Source of the DNA: DASQPJ01 sp036268355
GTDB taxonomy: Bacteria; Actinomycetota; Actinomycetes; Sporichthyales; Sporichthyaceae
Reading direction: 5' to 3'
NCBI GenBank assembly: GCA_036268355.1
Contig: DATAUG010000215.1
Location: forward strand, 1 to 64,000
DNA: 64,000 bases
Below the pieces are notes generated by a model. That model did not search any database, was not told the origin of the DNA, and saw nothing but the letters and a program-made list of their open reading frames with translations. The first letter of the stretch is position 1. Every line of letters starts with the position of its first letter. Shown piece after piece: positions 25,334 through 33,354 of this stretch. The translations under genes were made by a program, and so were the position numbers.

Positions 25334-25785
25334 GCCGGGTTCCGCTTGTGCATGAGGCCGATTCGTCGCACGCTGCAGACCAGTTCGCCACGTTGGTTGG
25401 TGGCCCGGTGCTCGAACACCACGACCCCGGCGTCGGGGCGGGACCGGGACTCGCGCATCGACACGACCTGCGTTGCCACCCGGATCGTGTCGCCGTGGAA
25501 GACCGGGGCCGGGAACACGACGTCGGTCATGCCGAGCTGGGCGATGATCGTGCCCTGCGTCAGCTCCGGCACCGACAACCCGACGACCAGAGCCAGCGTG
25601 AACATCGAGTTCACCAACGGCTGCCCGAACTCGGTGCTCGCCGCGTACTCGTGGTCCAGATGCAGCGGCGCGGGATTCATCGTCATCGTGGTGAACAGCA
25701 CGTTGTCGGTCTCGGTGACGGTGCGTCGGGTGGCGTGCTCGATAATCTGACCAACCGTCAGTTCTTCGAAGTAGCGGCCCGCCAT
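25330..25785 (-). CDS. MaoC-family (R)-hydratase/dehydratase
   Basis: A hot-dog-fold MaoC-like hydratase of 151 residues that adds water to an enoyl-CoA. It opens MAGRYFEELTVGQIIEHATRR and carries the catalytic-loop region NPAPLHLDHEYAAST followed by VNSMFTLALVVGLSV. Coupling with the CitE-like lyase downstream resembles mesaconyl-CoA hydratase plus malyl-CoA lyase pairs; substrate assignment is inference. The stop overlaps the TTG of the lyase fusion. Confidence 0.85.
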   Translation of the reverse strand: MAGRYFEELTVGQIIEHATRRTVTETDNVLFTTMTMNPAPLHLDHEYAASTEFGQPLVNSMFTLALVVGLSVPELTQGTIIAQLGMTDVVFPAPVFHGDTIRVATQVVSMRESRSRPDAGVVVFEHRATNQRGELVCSVRRIGLMHKRNPA

Positions 25786-25870
25786 CAGCTGCGCTCCCTG
25801 GCCACCACGCCGACGGTGGAGGTGAGCAGCCCGTCCTCCACCAAGGAACCCGGATCCCACCTCATTGCCG

Positions 25871-25918
25871 TTGCGTCCGAAGAATCGGTCGCTATAGCGA
25901 CCGATTCTTCGGACGCAA
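25871..25918. repeat. 48-bp perfect palindrome
   Basis: Two 24-base arms without mismatch or spacer meet at a CTATAG centre. The outer tips are TTGCGTCCG and CGGACGCAA. It lies in the 169-bp gap between the acyl-CoA dehydrogenase and maoC genes, both on the minus strand. It is the longest perfect palindrome I found in the window. Confidence 0.95.
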
Positions 25919-25954
25919 GGCGAGGGGAAGGTGAGGTGAGCGCCTCGGGATCGC

Positions 25955-27094
25955 TCAACGGGCGAGGTCCTTCGTGAGGATCTCCAGCTGGATCTCATCG
26001 GTGCCGCCGCCGATGCGCAGGATGCGGGCGTCCCGGTAGTGCCGCGCCACCGGCGTCTCCTCGACGAATCCGGCGCCGCCGAACAACTGGACGGCGTCGT
26101 CGACGATGCGGTTCGCCGCGATCGCGGCCAGGTACTTGGCCTGGGCAACGGTCTTCAACGCCTCCGGGTGGTCGGCGTCCAGCCGCGCCGCCGCCTGCCA
26201 GACCAGCAGGCGGGCCGCGTCCAGCTCGATCTGCATGGTGGCCAGCTTGTGCCGGATCGTCTGAAGCTGCGTCAGAACAGCGCCGAATGCCTCGCGCCGC
26301 CCGACGTAGGCCCGCGCCAGGTCGAGGCACTCGGCGGCGTGCCCGAGCCCCATCCCGGCCAGCGCGATGCGCTCGAGTTGGAAGCCCGCCATGATCTGTG
26401 CAAAGCCCCGGCCCTCGATGCCGAGCACGGCATCGGCCGGAAGCCGGACGTCGTCGAGCAGAACCTCCCGGGTGTCCGAGGAATGCCAGCCCATCTTTCG
26501 CAGCGGGGCCCCGAACGACAGGCCGGGCGTGCCCTTCTCGACCAGGAACAGCGTGACGCCGACGTGCCGCTCGGCGCCGGTCCGCGCGGCGACGACGAGC
26601 ACGTCGGCCAACCCGGCGTTGGTGATGAACATCTTCCGGCCGTCAAGCACCCAACCCCGGTCGGTTCGTCGGGCGCTGGTGGCCATGCCCGCGACGTCGG
26701 ACCCGGCGCCCGGCTCGGTCACCGCGATCGCCGCGACCGCCTCGCCCGCGCACAGCGCGCCCAGCCAGCGTTGCCGCTGCGCCGCGCTGCCGTTGCGGAC
26801 CAGGTGCGGGCCGGCCATGTAGGCGCTGACCAAGGCGGTGACCGCGATCCCGCCGCAGGCCCGGGTCAACTCCTCGGACAGCAAGGCGACCGCGATCGAG
26901 TCGCCCGCGGTGCCCCCGTACTCCTCCGGCGTGCACAGCCCCAGAAGGCCGGCCGCGCCGAGCCGCTTCCAGAGGTCGGCCGGGAAAGAACCGCTCGCCT
27001 CGGCGTGATCGACCAACGGCCGGATCTCGCGGTCGGTGAAGACGCGACAGGTCGACCGGAAGGCGGCGTGCTCCGGCCCGAGTTCCCAATTCAT
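25955..27094 (-). CDS. Acyl-CoA dehydrogenase
   Basis: An FAD-dependent acyl-CoA dehydrogenase of 379 residues. Signatures: AVTEPGAGSDVAGMATSARR, WVLDGRKMFITNAG, LERIALAGMGLGHAAE, QLFGGAGFVEETPVARHYRD and the C-terminal IGGGTDEIQLEILTKDLAR. It desaturates an acyl-CoA whose product the MaoC protein could hydrate and the lyase then cleave. It is the first gene of the minus-strand operon and is divergent from a LysR gene 153 bp away, its likely regulator. Confidence 0.92.
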   Translation of the reverse strand: MNWELGPEHAAFRSTCRVFTDREIRPLVDHAEASGSFPADLWKRLGAAGLLGLCTPEEYGGTAGDSIAVALLSEELTRACGGIAVTALVSAYMAGPHLVRNGSAAQRQRWLGALCAGEAVAAIAVTEPGAGSDVAGMATSARRTDRGWVLDGRKMFITNAGLADVLVVAARTGAERHVGVTLFLVEKGTPGLSFGAPLRKMGWHSSDTREVLLDDVRLPADAVLGIEGRGFAQIMAGFQLERIALAGMGLGHAAECLDLARAYVGRREAFGAVLTQLQTIRHKLATMQIELDAARLLVWQAAARLDADHPEALKTVAQAKYLAAIAANRIVDDAVQLFGGAGFVEETPVARHYRDARILRIGGGTDEIQLEILTKDLAR

Positions 27095-27247
27095 GGGGGC
27101 ATCAACTCCTGCCTGTTCCCGACCGCGCGCCCTGGCCGCAACGTACCCCCAACCCGACTTCTGACGGCGTCCGCGCCCTTCCGCGCCCGGGAAGGGCGCG
27201 CGACACGCCGGCAGATGGGGGGTGGGGGGCGCGCTAGGTTCGGGGCC

Positions 27248-28183
27248 ATGTCGACGCCGCTGGTCGTGTCGCTGCGTCAGTTGGAGTACTTCGTCGCGGT
27301 GGTCGAGATGGAGACCATGGGGGCGGCGGCCGCCAAATGCCTGGTCTCGCCCTCGGCGATCTCGTTGGCGATCAGCGAGCTGGAGCGGGCGCTGCAGGTG
27401 CAACTCTTCCTACGCCGCAAGGCCAAACCGCTGCAGCTGACCGCCGCCGGCAGGCAGGTCCTGGCCGACGCCCGGCCACTGCTGGCCCGCGCCGAGGAGC
27501 TGCAGGCCAACGCGCGCGGACTGGGCCAGTCACTGTCCGGGGAATTGACCGTCGGCTGCTTCCCGACGTTGTCCCCCTACGTGATGCCCACCGCGCTGGA
27601 CGCCGTCGCCGCCGCGCATCCGGGCGTCTCGATCCGATTCGTCGAGGGTTCGGTCGCCCAGCTGTACGCCTGGTTGCACGACGGGACCTGCGAGCTCGCG
27701 GTGCTGCACGACATCGGCGTCGACTCGAGCCTGGAGTGCACCGAGCTCTACCGGGTGCGTCCGCACCTCGAGCTGCCCACCGACCACCCGCTCGCCGCGC
27801 GTCGACGCATCCGCCTGGCGCAGCTGGCGCAGGAGCCGATGATCATGCTGGACATGCCACCCGCCCAGGAGTATTTCCGCGCCCTGTTCGCGGCGCAGGG
27901 CATCACCCCGCAGGTGGTCGGCAGCGCGATCAGCGTCGAGGGCGTCCGTGCACTGGTCGCCTCGGGGCGCGGCTACACGGTGTTGCTGCAACGGCCGGTA
28001 ATCCCGATCACCTACGCCGGCCATGAGTTGGCGGTGCGAGAGATAGCCGACCGGGTCGAACCGGTGACCGTCGGGGTCTTCGCGGTGTCCTGGGCCAGGG
28101 CCACCCGCCGTGCGCTGGCCTTCCGCGACCTGTGTCGCACAAACATGCGCGAGCCCGCCCGCCGCACCGGCATCGCCGATTGA
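27248..28183 (+). CDS. LysR-family transcriptional regulator
   Basis: A 311-residue LysR regulator. The N-terminal helix-turn-helix is SLRQLEYFVAVVEMETMGAA / LVSPSAISLAISELERALQV, followed by LRRKAKPLQLTAAGRQVL. The effector-binding domain spans about residues 95-300. It is divergent from the acyl-CoA dehydrogenase operon and lies 100 bp upstream of the second KPCC-like gene, so it could control both directions. Confidence 0.93.
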   Translation: MSTPLVVSLRQLEYFVAVVEMETMGAAAAKCLVSPSAISLAISELERALQVQLFLRRKAKPLQLTAAGRQVLADARPLLARAEELQANARGLGQSLSGELTVGCFPTLSPYVMPTALDAVAAAHPGVSIRFVEGSVAQLYAWLHDGTCELAVLHDIGVDSSLECTELYRVRPHLELPTDHPLAARRRIRLAQLAQEPMIMLDMPPAQEYFRALFAAQGITPQVVGSAISVEGVRALVASGRGYTVLLQRPVIPITYAGHELAVREIADRVEPVTVGVFAVSWARATRRALAFRDLCRTNMREPARRTGIAD

Positions 28184-28229
28184 TGTTCAGGAAAACTCAA
28201 TGTAGACATCAGTAACCTGAACTTTACTG
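28181..28229 (+). promoter_or_regulatory. Dyad-rich regulatory region ahead of the second KPCC-like gene
   Basis: Several interleaved inverted repeats occur here: TGATGT/ACATCA (28181-28186, 28206-28211), GTTCAGG/CCTGAAC (28185-28191, 28216-28222) and CAGTAA/TTACTG (28210-28215, 28224-28229). The region is much richer in A+T than its surroundings. It is a good candidate for LysR binding sites and the promoter. Confidence 0.5.
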
Positions 28230-28283
28230 ATCAACCCGGACCACCGACGCTTGATGCAGTGCACTCGGACGGAAGGCCTCACC

Positions 28284-29864
28284 ATGGACGTGTTCGGCAC
28301 CCCGCTCAAGCCCACGCTGCACGAATGGGTGGACCTGATCGAGGGCATCGTCGAGACCGGTGAGTCCCCGCACGTCGACGAGCCGATCTTCAACATCAAC
28401 CGCGCCGACACTCGCGAGTTCGACGCCATCATCGTCGGCGGCGGCGCCGCGGGCCGGTTCTGCGGCGCCTTCCTCAAGGCGCGCGGCGGCCGCCCGCTGA
28501 TCGTCGACAAGTGGCCGTTCCTCGGCGGCTCCTGCCCGCACGAAGCCTGCGTGCCGCATCACGTCTTCTCCGACGCCGCGCGCGAGCTGGACCTGAGCCG
28601 GATCATGGCCGGCCGGCTCTGGTTCGACAAGGAGTGGACGGACCGCAAGGTCTCGATCCTCGAGGTCCGCGACCTCTTCATCAGCGGCCGCGGCCTCGCG
28701 CACGCGCTGATGAACCTGCAGACCAAGGACCAACTCGACGTCGAGTACGTGCTGAACGCCGCTGCCACGGTGATCGACAAGCACACCGTCGAGGTGGCCG
28801 GCGAGCGCTTCACCGCGCGCTGCCTGGTGCTGGCCACCGGTGCCCGCACCCAGGTTCCGGACATCGGTGGCCTGGACCAGAAGGGTGTCTACGACTTCGC
28901 CTCGATCATCTCCGATCTGGACTACGAGCCGAGCAAATGCGTGATCATCGGCGGGTCCAAGATCGCTGTCGAATACGGCTCGTTCTTCCGAGCTGCGGGC
29001 ATCCCGACCACGATCCTCACCCGCAGTGGGCTGATGAGCTCCAACAGCCTGCACCACGTCGACGACGAGCTGCGCGAGTACGTCGTCGACGGGATGCAGA
29101 CCCGCGGCATCGAGATCATCACCGGCATCGAGCCGCTCGAGGTGACCGGCGACGGCAAGACGGTCTCCGGCGTGCGCTACCGGACGGCCGACGGTGGGCA
29201 GGCCCACGTCGAGGCCGACTTCGTGTTCCTCGCCACCGGTGAGAAAGCGCTGTCCAAGCCGTTCGTGGACGCCCTGGGCGTCGACGTCGACTCGCTCGGC
29301 AACATCAAGGTCGACTGGACCTGCGAGACCTCGGTCAAGGGCGTCTACGCGGTCGGCGACCTCATCGGCCCGCCGCTGGAGATGTTCAAGGCGCGCAAGA
29401 CCGGCACGGTCGCGGCCCGCAACATCATGGGCGAGCACTTCGAGTGGGACTACACGGACTTCGCCGACTTCCTGCACTCCACCTACGAGATCGTCTGGAC
29501 GGGGCTGTCCGAGCGGGAGGCGCGGGAGAAGTTCGCCAACGTCGTGATCATCAAGATGCCGGTCGACGGCATTCCGCCGGAGGACTTCGCGCTGCCGGCC
29601 GGCGACGGCTCGATGTTCATCGCCCTGTCCCGACCTGAGCTGTCCGGCTTCTTCAAAATCATCTTCGACGGCGACTCCCGCAAGCTGGTGGGTGCGCACT
29701 ACGTCGGATTCGGGGTCAAGAACGCCTTCCAATACCTCGACGTGCTGATGCGCCGCGGCATCACCATCGACGAGCTGGGCCAGGTCAACGAGTTGTTCCT
29801 CAACGACCTGATCCCGCAGCTGTGCCGGCTGCGCGCCGGCAACGACGTGCTGATGGACCTGTAG
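28284..29864 (+). CDS. 2-ketopropyl-CoM carboxylase/oxidoreductase-like flavoprotein (paralogue 2)
   Basis: A 526-residue paralogue of the product of 20355-21938, similar over the whole length. It keeps the FAD motif IIVGGGAAGRF, the redox pair in GGSCPHEACVPHH (C84, C89), the second dinucleotide motif CVIIGGSKIAVEYG and GFGVKNAFQYLD. The C-terminal signature differs: ELFLNDLIPQL keeps the Phe (F505) but has no His five residues on, where 2-KPCC and paralogue 1 have one. ATG 28284 follows GGAAGG with a seven-base spacer. A P450 gene begins 32 bp downstream and is probably cotranscribed. Confidence 0.82.
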   Translation: MDVFGTPLKPTLHEWVDLIEGIVETGESPHVDEPIFNINRADTREFDAIIVGGGAAGRFCGAFLKARGGRPLIVDKWPFLGGSCPHEACVPHHVFSDAARELDLSRIMAGRLWFDKEWTDRKVSILEVRDLFISGRGLAHALMNLQTKDQLDVEYVLNAAATVIDKHTVEVAGERFTARCLVLATGARTQVPDIGGLDQKGVYDFASIISDLDYEPSKCVIIGGSKIAVEYGSFFRAAGIPTTILTRSGLMSSNSLHHVDDELREYVVDGMQTRGIEIITGIEPLEVTGDGKTVSGVRYRTADGGQAHVEADFVFLATGEKALSKPFVDALGVDVDSLGNIKVDWTCETSVKGVYAVGDLIGPPLEMFKARKTGTVAARNIMGEHFEWDYTDFADFLHSTYEIVWTGLSEREAREKFANVVIIKMPVDGIPPEDFALPAGDGSMFIALSRPELSGFFKIIFDGDSRKLVGAHYVGFGVKNAFQYLDVLMRRGITIDELGQVNELFLNDLIPQLCRLRAGNDVLMDL

Positions 29865-29896
29865 CGGCACGGCACGGCACGTCTAAGCTCGGGGGT

Positions 29897-31147
29897 ATGC
29901 AGCACCCGGCTCTGCAGGCCTGGGGGCGAGGCGGCCTCGACCTCGACGACCCGTTCCCCGCCTTCGCGCAGGTGCGCGCCGACGCCCCGGTGCACAAGGT
30001 TCGACTGTCCGACGGGCACGACGCCTGGCTGATCATGCGTTACGCCGAGGCGCGGCAGGCCCTGAACGACCCGCGGTTCTCCAAGGACATGAACAAGGCG
30101 ATGGCGGGCGACTCCGCGGTCGTCGCCGAAGGCCTGCCCGGGGCCGCGCTGGCGCAACACGTGTTGACCATGGACCCGCCCGACCACACCCGGCTGCGCG
30201 GCCTGGTCGCCACCGCATTCACCCCGCGGCGGGTGGAGGCACTCCGTCCCCGGGTGCAGACCCTGGTCGACGACCTGCTCGACGGCGTGGCCGCCGCGGG
30301 CCCGGATGCCACGGTCGACCTCGTCTCGGCGTTCGCCTTTCCCTTGCCGTACACGGTGATCTGCGAACTCCTCGGCATCCCGGAGCCCGACCGGGCGCCG
30401 CTCGGCGCGGCCTTCACCGCGTTGTTCCTGCCCTCCGACGGCCCGGAACCACCGACCGAGGCAGTGGCCGGCTCGAAGCACATCATCGAGTACCTGGACC
30501 ACATCACCGGGTACAAGAAGGCCAACCCGGCCGACGACCTCATCACCGCTCTCGGCACGGCACGTGCCGGCGGCAGCGGCCTGACCCAGCGCGAACTCTG
30601 CTCGACGCTCTTCCAGTTGTTCGTGGCCGGCCACGACACCACCGCCAGCCTGATCGGCAACGGAACCGTCGCGCTACTCACCCACCCCGACCAGTTGGCC
30701 GCGCTGCGGGCCGACCTCTCGCTGATCCCGAACGCCATCGAGGAATTCCTCCGCTTCGACGCCCCGGTGCCGCACTCGACGTTCCGATACGCCGCGGTCG
30801 ACACCGAGATCGGCGGCGTGGTGATCCCCGCCGGCGACCAGGTGCTGATCTCGATCGCGGCCGCCAACCGCGACCCGGAGAAGTTCGCCGAGCCCGAGAA
30901 CCTGGACGTCGCCCGCGAGGACCGGCGCCACATCGCCTTCGGCCACGGGATCCACTTCTGCCTCGGCGCGCCACTGGGCCGAATGGAGGGCCAGATCGCG
31001 TTCAGCAGCCTGCTGATCCGCTTCCCCGAGCTGCGGCTGGCCGTGAAGCCCGACGAGCTGCGGTGGAGCCACGGCGACGGCCTGGTGCTCCGCGGCCTCG
31101 CCGAACTCCCGGTGCTCCCCGGGCCCGCGGGCCAGCGGGCCAGCTGA
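29897..31147 (+). CDS. Cytochrome P450
   Basis: A soluble bacterial P450 of 416 residues, similar in layout to the CYP107 group. The I-helix oxygen-activation motif is FVAGHDTTAS, the ExxR of the K helix is EEFLR, and the heme-thiolate loop is FGHGIHFCLGAPLGR. It hydroxylates or epoxidises an unknown organic substrate and needs external redox partners, which are not adjacent. It sits 32 bp after the second KPCC-like gene, so it may act in the same pathway. Confidence 0.93.
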   Translation: MQHPALQAWGRGGLDLDDPFPAFAQVRADAPVHKVRLSDGHDAWLIMRYAEARQALNDPRFSKDMNKAMAGDSAVVAEGLPGAALAQHVLTMDPPDHTRLRGLVATAFTPRRVEALRPRVQTLVDDLLDGVAAAGPDATVDLVSAFAFPLPYTVICELLGIPEPDRAPLGAAFTALFLPSDGPEPPTEAVAGSKHIIEYLDHITGYKKANPADDLITALGTARAGGSGLTQRELCSTLFQLFVAGHDTTASLIGNGTVALLTHPDQLAALRADLSLIPNAIEEFLRFDAPVPHSTFRYAAVDTEIGGVVIPAGDQVLISIAAANRDPEKFAEPENLDVAREDRRHIAFGHGIHFCLGAPLGRMEGQIAFSSLLIRFPELRLAVKPDELRWSHGDGLVLRGLAELPVLPGPAGQRAS

Positions 31148-31165
31148 CCGACGAACCGGCCCGCA

Positions 31166-31191
31166 GGGCGCGGCCGGCTCGCCCCGCGCCC
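31166..31191. terminator. GC-rich hairpin between convergent P450 and cupin genes
   Basis: GGGCGCGG (31166-31173) pairs with CCGCGCCC (31184-31191) across a 10-base loop in a 66-bp convergent gap. A bidirectional terminator is likely. Confidence 0.55.
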
Positions 31192-31213
31192 GAGGGGATG
31201 ACCGCGCGGAGGA

Positions 31214-31618
31214 TCAGGGCCGGCGGTGGTATTCCGCGTCGGTGACGTAATCGCCCCACACCGTCTCCGGACCAGCGGCGCCGGACAACGCCTCGGTGAT
31301 CGACAGGTGGGTCATGTAGTGGTCGGCCGCGGCCCCGTGCCAATGCCACTCGTCGGCCGGGGTGTGCACGATGTCGCCGGCCCGGATCTCGGCGATCGCG
31401 CCGCCGCGCGCCTGGACCAGCCCGCGGCCCTCGGTTACGTACAGGGTCTGGCCGAGGACGTGATGGTGCCAGGCAGTGCGCGCCGACGGCGTGAACCGCA
31501 CCGCGATCACCCGGACCCGCGACGGCTCCTCGCCGCGCACGATCGGGTCGATCCAGACCTCGCCGGTGAACCACTCCGCCGGACCCTTCACGGTGGGCTG
31601 CTTGGGCGAGACGTCCAC
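31214..31618 (-). CDS. Cupin-domain protein
   Basis: A 134-residue single-domain cupin. The metal-binding motifs are TAWHHHVLGQTLYVTEG and, further on, HTPADEWHWHGA. The YVTEGRGLVQ segment is frequent in cupins that accompany carboxymuconolactone-decarboxylase-type or quinol-handling enzymes. A specific reaction cannot be named. It is 52 bp downstream of the NDH-2 gene on the same strand. Confidence 0.8.
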   Translation of the reverse strand: MDVSPKQPTVKGPAEWFTGEVWIDPIVRGEEPSRVRVIAVRFTPSARTAWHHHVLGQTLYVTEGRGLVQARGGAIAEIRAGDIVHTPADEWHWHGAAADHYMTHLSITEALSGAAGPETVWGDYVTDAEYHRRP

Positions 31619-31670
31619 GGCATGCTCCCTTCACTGCGCTCGGCGGATCGCCGTCGAGGATACGGGCACC

Positions 31671-33089
31671 CTAGGACGACTCCCCAGTGGCACCTGACGC
31701 TGTGTCAGATCGGGCGGGCGGCGCGTCCTCGTGCCCGTCGCCAGACGAACTGCCGACCGGATCCAGCTCCCAGGGATTGACCTGCGCGCCGCGCAGTCGG
31801 CGCAGCGCGAGCCGGCCCAAAATCTGCTGGGCGGTGACGGTCCGCTCGGCGCGGCCGCGCCCGACGAAGCTGATCGTCCAGCGCAGCAACGTGGCGACCC
31901 GGTTCTTGAAGCCCACCAGGTACATCAGGTGAACGACGAGCCAGATCAGCCATGCCGGCAGGCCGACCAGCCGCAACCGGCCGATGCTCGCGACCGCATA
32001 ACCCCGCGAGACCGCCGCCAGGCTGCCCTTGTCGTGGTAGTGGAACGGCCGCGACTCCGGTTGCCCACGCACGGCGCGCTCGATCTGCGCGGCGGCGTGC
32101 TTAGCACCCTGAATCGCGACCTGGGCAACCCCCGGCAGGTCGTGCAGCGCGGCCATGTCGCCGATCACGAACACCTCGGGATGGTCGGGCAACGTCAGAT
32201 CAGGGTTGACGCAGACCCGACCCGACCGGTCGAGCGCCGCGCCGCACGGCTCGGCCAACTTCCGCCCGAGCGGCGAGGCGGACACCCCGGCCGCCCAAAC
32301 CTTGCAGTACGCCTCGATCCGCTGCCGGCCGCCGGCCTGGTCCTGCAGTTCCACGCCGTCGGCGTCCAGGTCGACGACCATCAGCCCCAACTGAACTTCC
32401 ACCCCCATCTCGGCGAGCCGGCCGGCAGCGGCCCGGGACAGCTTCTCCCCGAAGGTGCCGAGCACCGCGTCGGCCGCGTCCACCAGGACGATGCGGGCGC
32501 TCTTCGGGTCGATCCGCCGGAAGTCGTGCCGGAGCGCCCGGTGGGCCAATTCGGCGATCTGACCGGCCATCTCGACCCCGGTCGGGCCGGCGCCGACCAC
32601 CACGAACGTCAGCAGACGGCGCACCAAGTCCGGATCGGTGGCGACCTCCGCCCGCTCGAAGGCACCGAAGATGCGCCCACGCAACTCCAGGGCATCGTCG
32701 ATCGACTTCATGCCCGGGGCGTGCTCGGCGAAGTGGTCGTTGCCGAAGTAGGACGGACCCGCCCCCGCGGCCACCACGAGCGAGTCGTACGGCGCCTCGA
32801 ATCGGCCCACCGGCGAGCTGCACACCACGACGCGCGCGGCCAGGTCGACATCCTCGACCTGGGCGAGCAGCACCCGGACGTTGCGCTGCCGGCGCAGGAT
32901 CTCCCGGGTGGCAGGCGCGATCTCGCCCTGCGAGAGCACGCCGGTGGCGACCTGGTAGAGCAACGGCTGGAACAGGTGATGGCTGGTCCGGGCGAGCAGG
33001 GTCACCTCCACCGGCGAGTCGGCCAGGTGCCGGGCGGCGAACAGCCCGCCGAATCCCGACCCGATGATCACCACCCGATGTGCCGGCAT
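31671..33089 (-). CDS. ndh: Type II NADH dehydrogenase (NDH-2)
   Basis: A single-subunit, non-proton-pumping NADH:menaquinone oxidoreductase of 472 residues bound to the inner membrane face. FAD motif: VVIIGSGFGGLFAARHL; quinone-site region: HLFQPLLYQVATGVLS; NADH motif: VVVGAGPTGVEMAGQIAEL; second FAD motif: EVFVIGDMAAL. A hydrophobic C-terminal segment (PAWLIWLVVHLMYLVGF) matches the membrane-binding helices. ATG 33089 follows AAAGGGGGACC; 11 upstream codons in frame are not needed. It provides an alternative to the nuo complex in the same window. Confidence 0.92.
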   Translation of the reverse strand: MPAHRVVIIGSGFGGLFAARHLADSPVEVTLLARTSHHLFQPLLYQVATGVLSQGEIAPATREILRRQRNVRVLLAQVEDVDLAARVVVCSSPVGRFEAPYDSLVVAAGAGPSYFGNDHFAEHAPGMKSIDDALELRGRIFGAFERAEVATDPDLVRRLLTFVVVGAGPTGVEMAGQIAELAHRALRHDFRRIDPKSARIVLVDAADAVLGTFGEKLSRAAAGRLAEMGVEVQLGLMVVDLDADGVELQDQAGGRQRIEAYCKVWAAGVSASPLGRKLAEPCGAALDRSGRVCVNPDLTLPDHPEVFVIGDMAALHDLPGVAQVAIQGAKHAAAQIERAVRGQPESRPFHYHDKGSLAAVSRGYAVASIGRLRLVGLPAWLIWLVVHLMYLVGFKNRVATLLRWTISFVGRGRAERTVTAQQILGRLALRRLRGAQVNPWELDPVGSSSGDGHEDAPPARSDTASGATGESS

Positions 33090-33354
33090 GGTCCCCCTTT
33101 CGGTGCGCTCCTGGACTCGCATCTACTGGACACGCATCTACCCGCGGGACCGCCCTACCGGCCTGCTGTGCTGTTCGTCACCAAGTGCGTCGAAGGTAGC
33201 CAACTTGACGGCTCCAGGGCGGCGCCCAGCAGGCGACTTTCGACCGCATTGGTAAATTCCGCCACTCGCGTCCACGCCCGTTCGGGGGGTCGACGGGTGC
33301 CGGCCCGGGCACCCCCGTTGACTACCCGCTGAACAGACGCACAATGGTTCCGAT

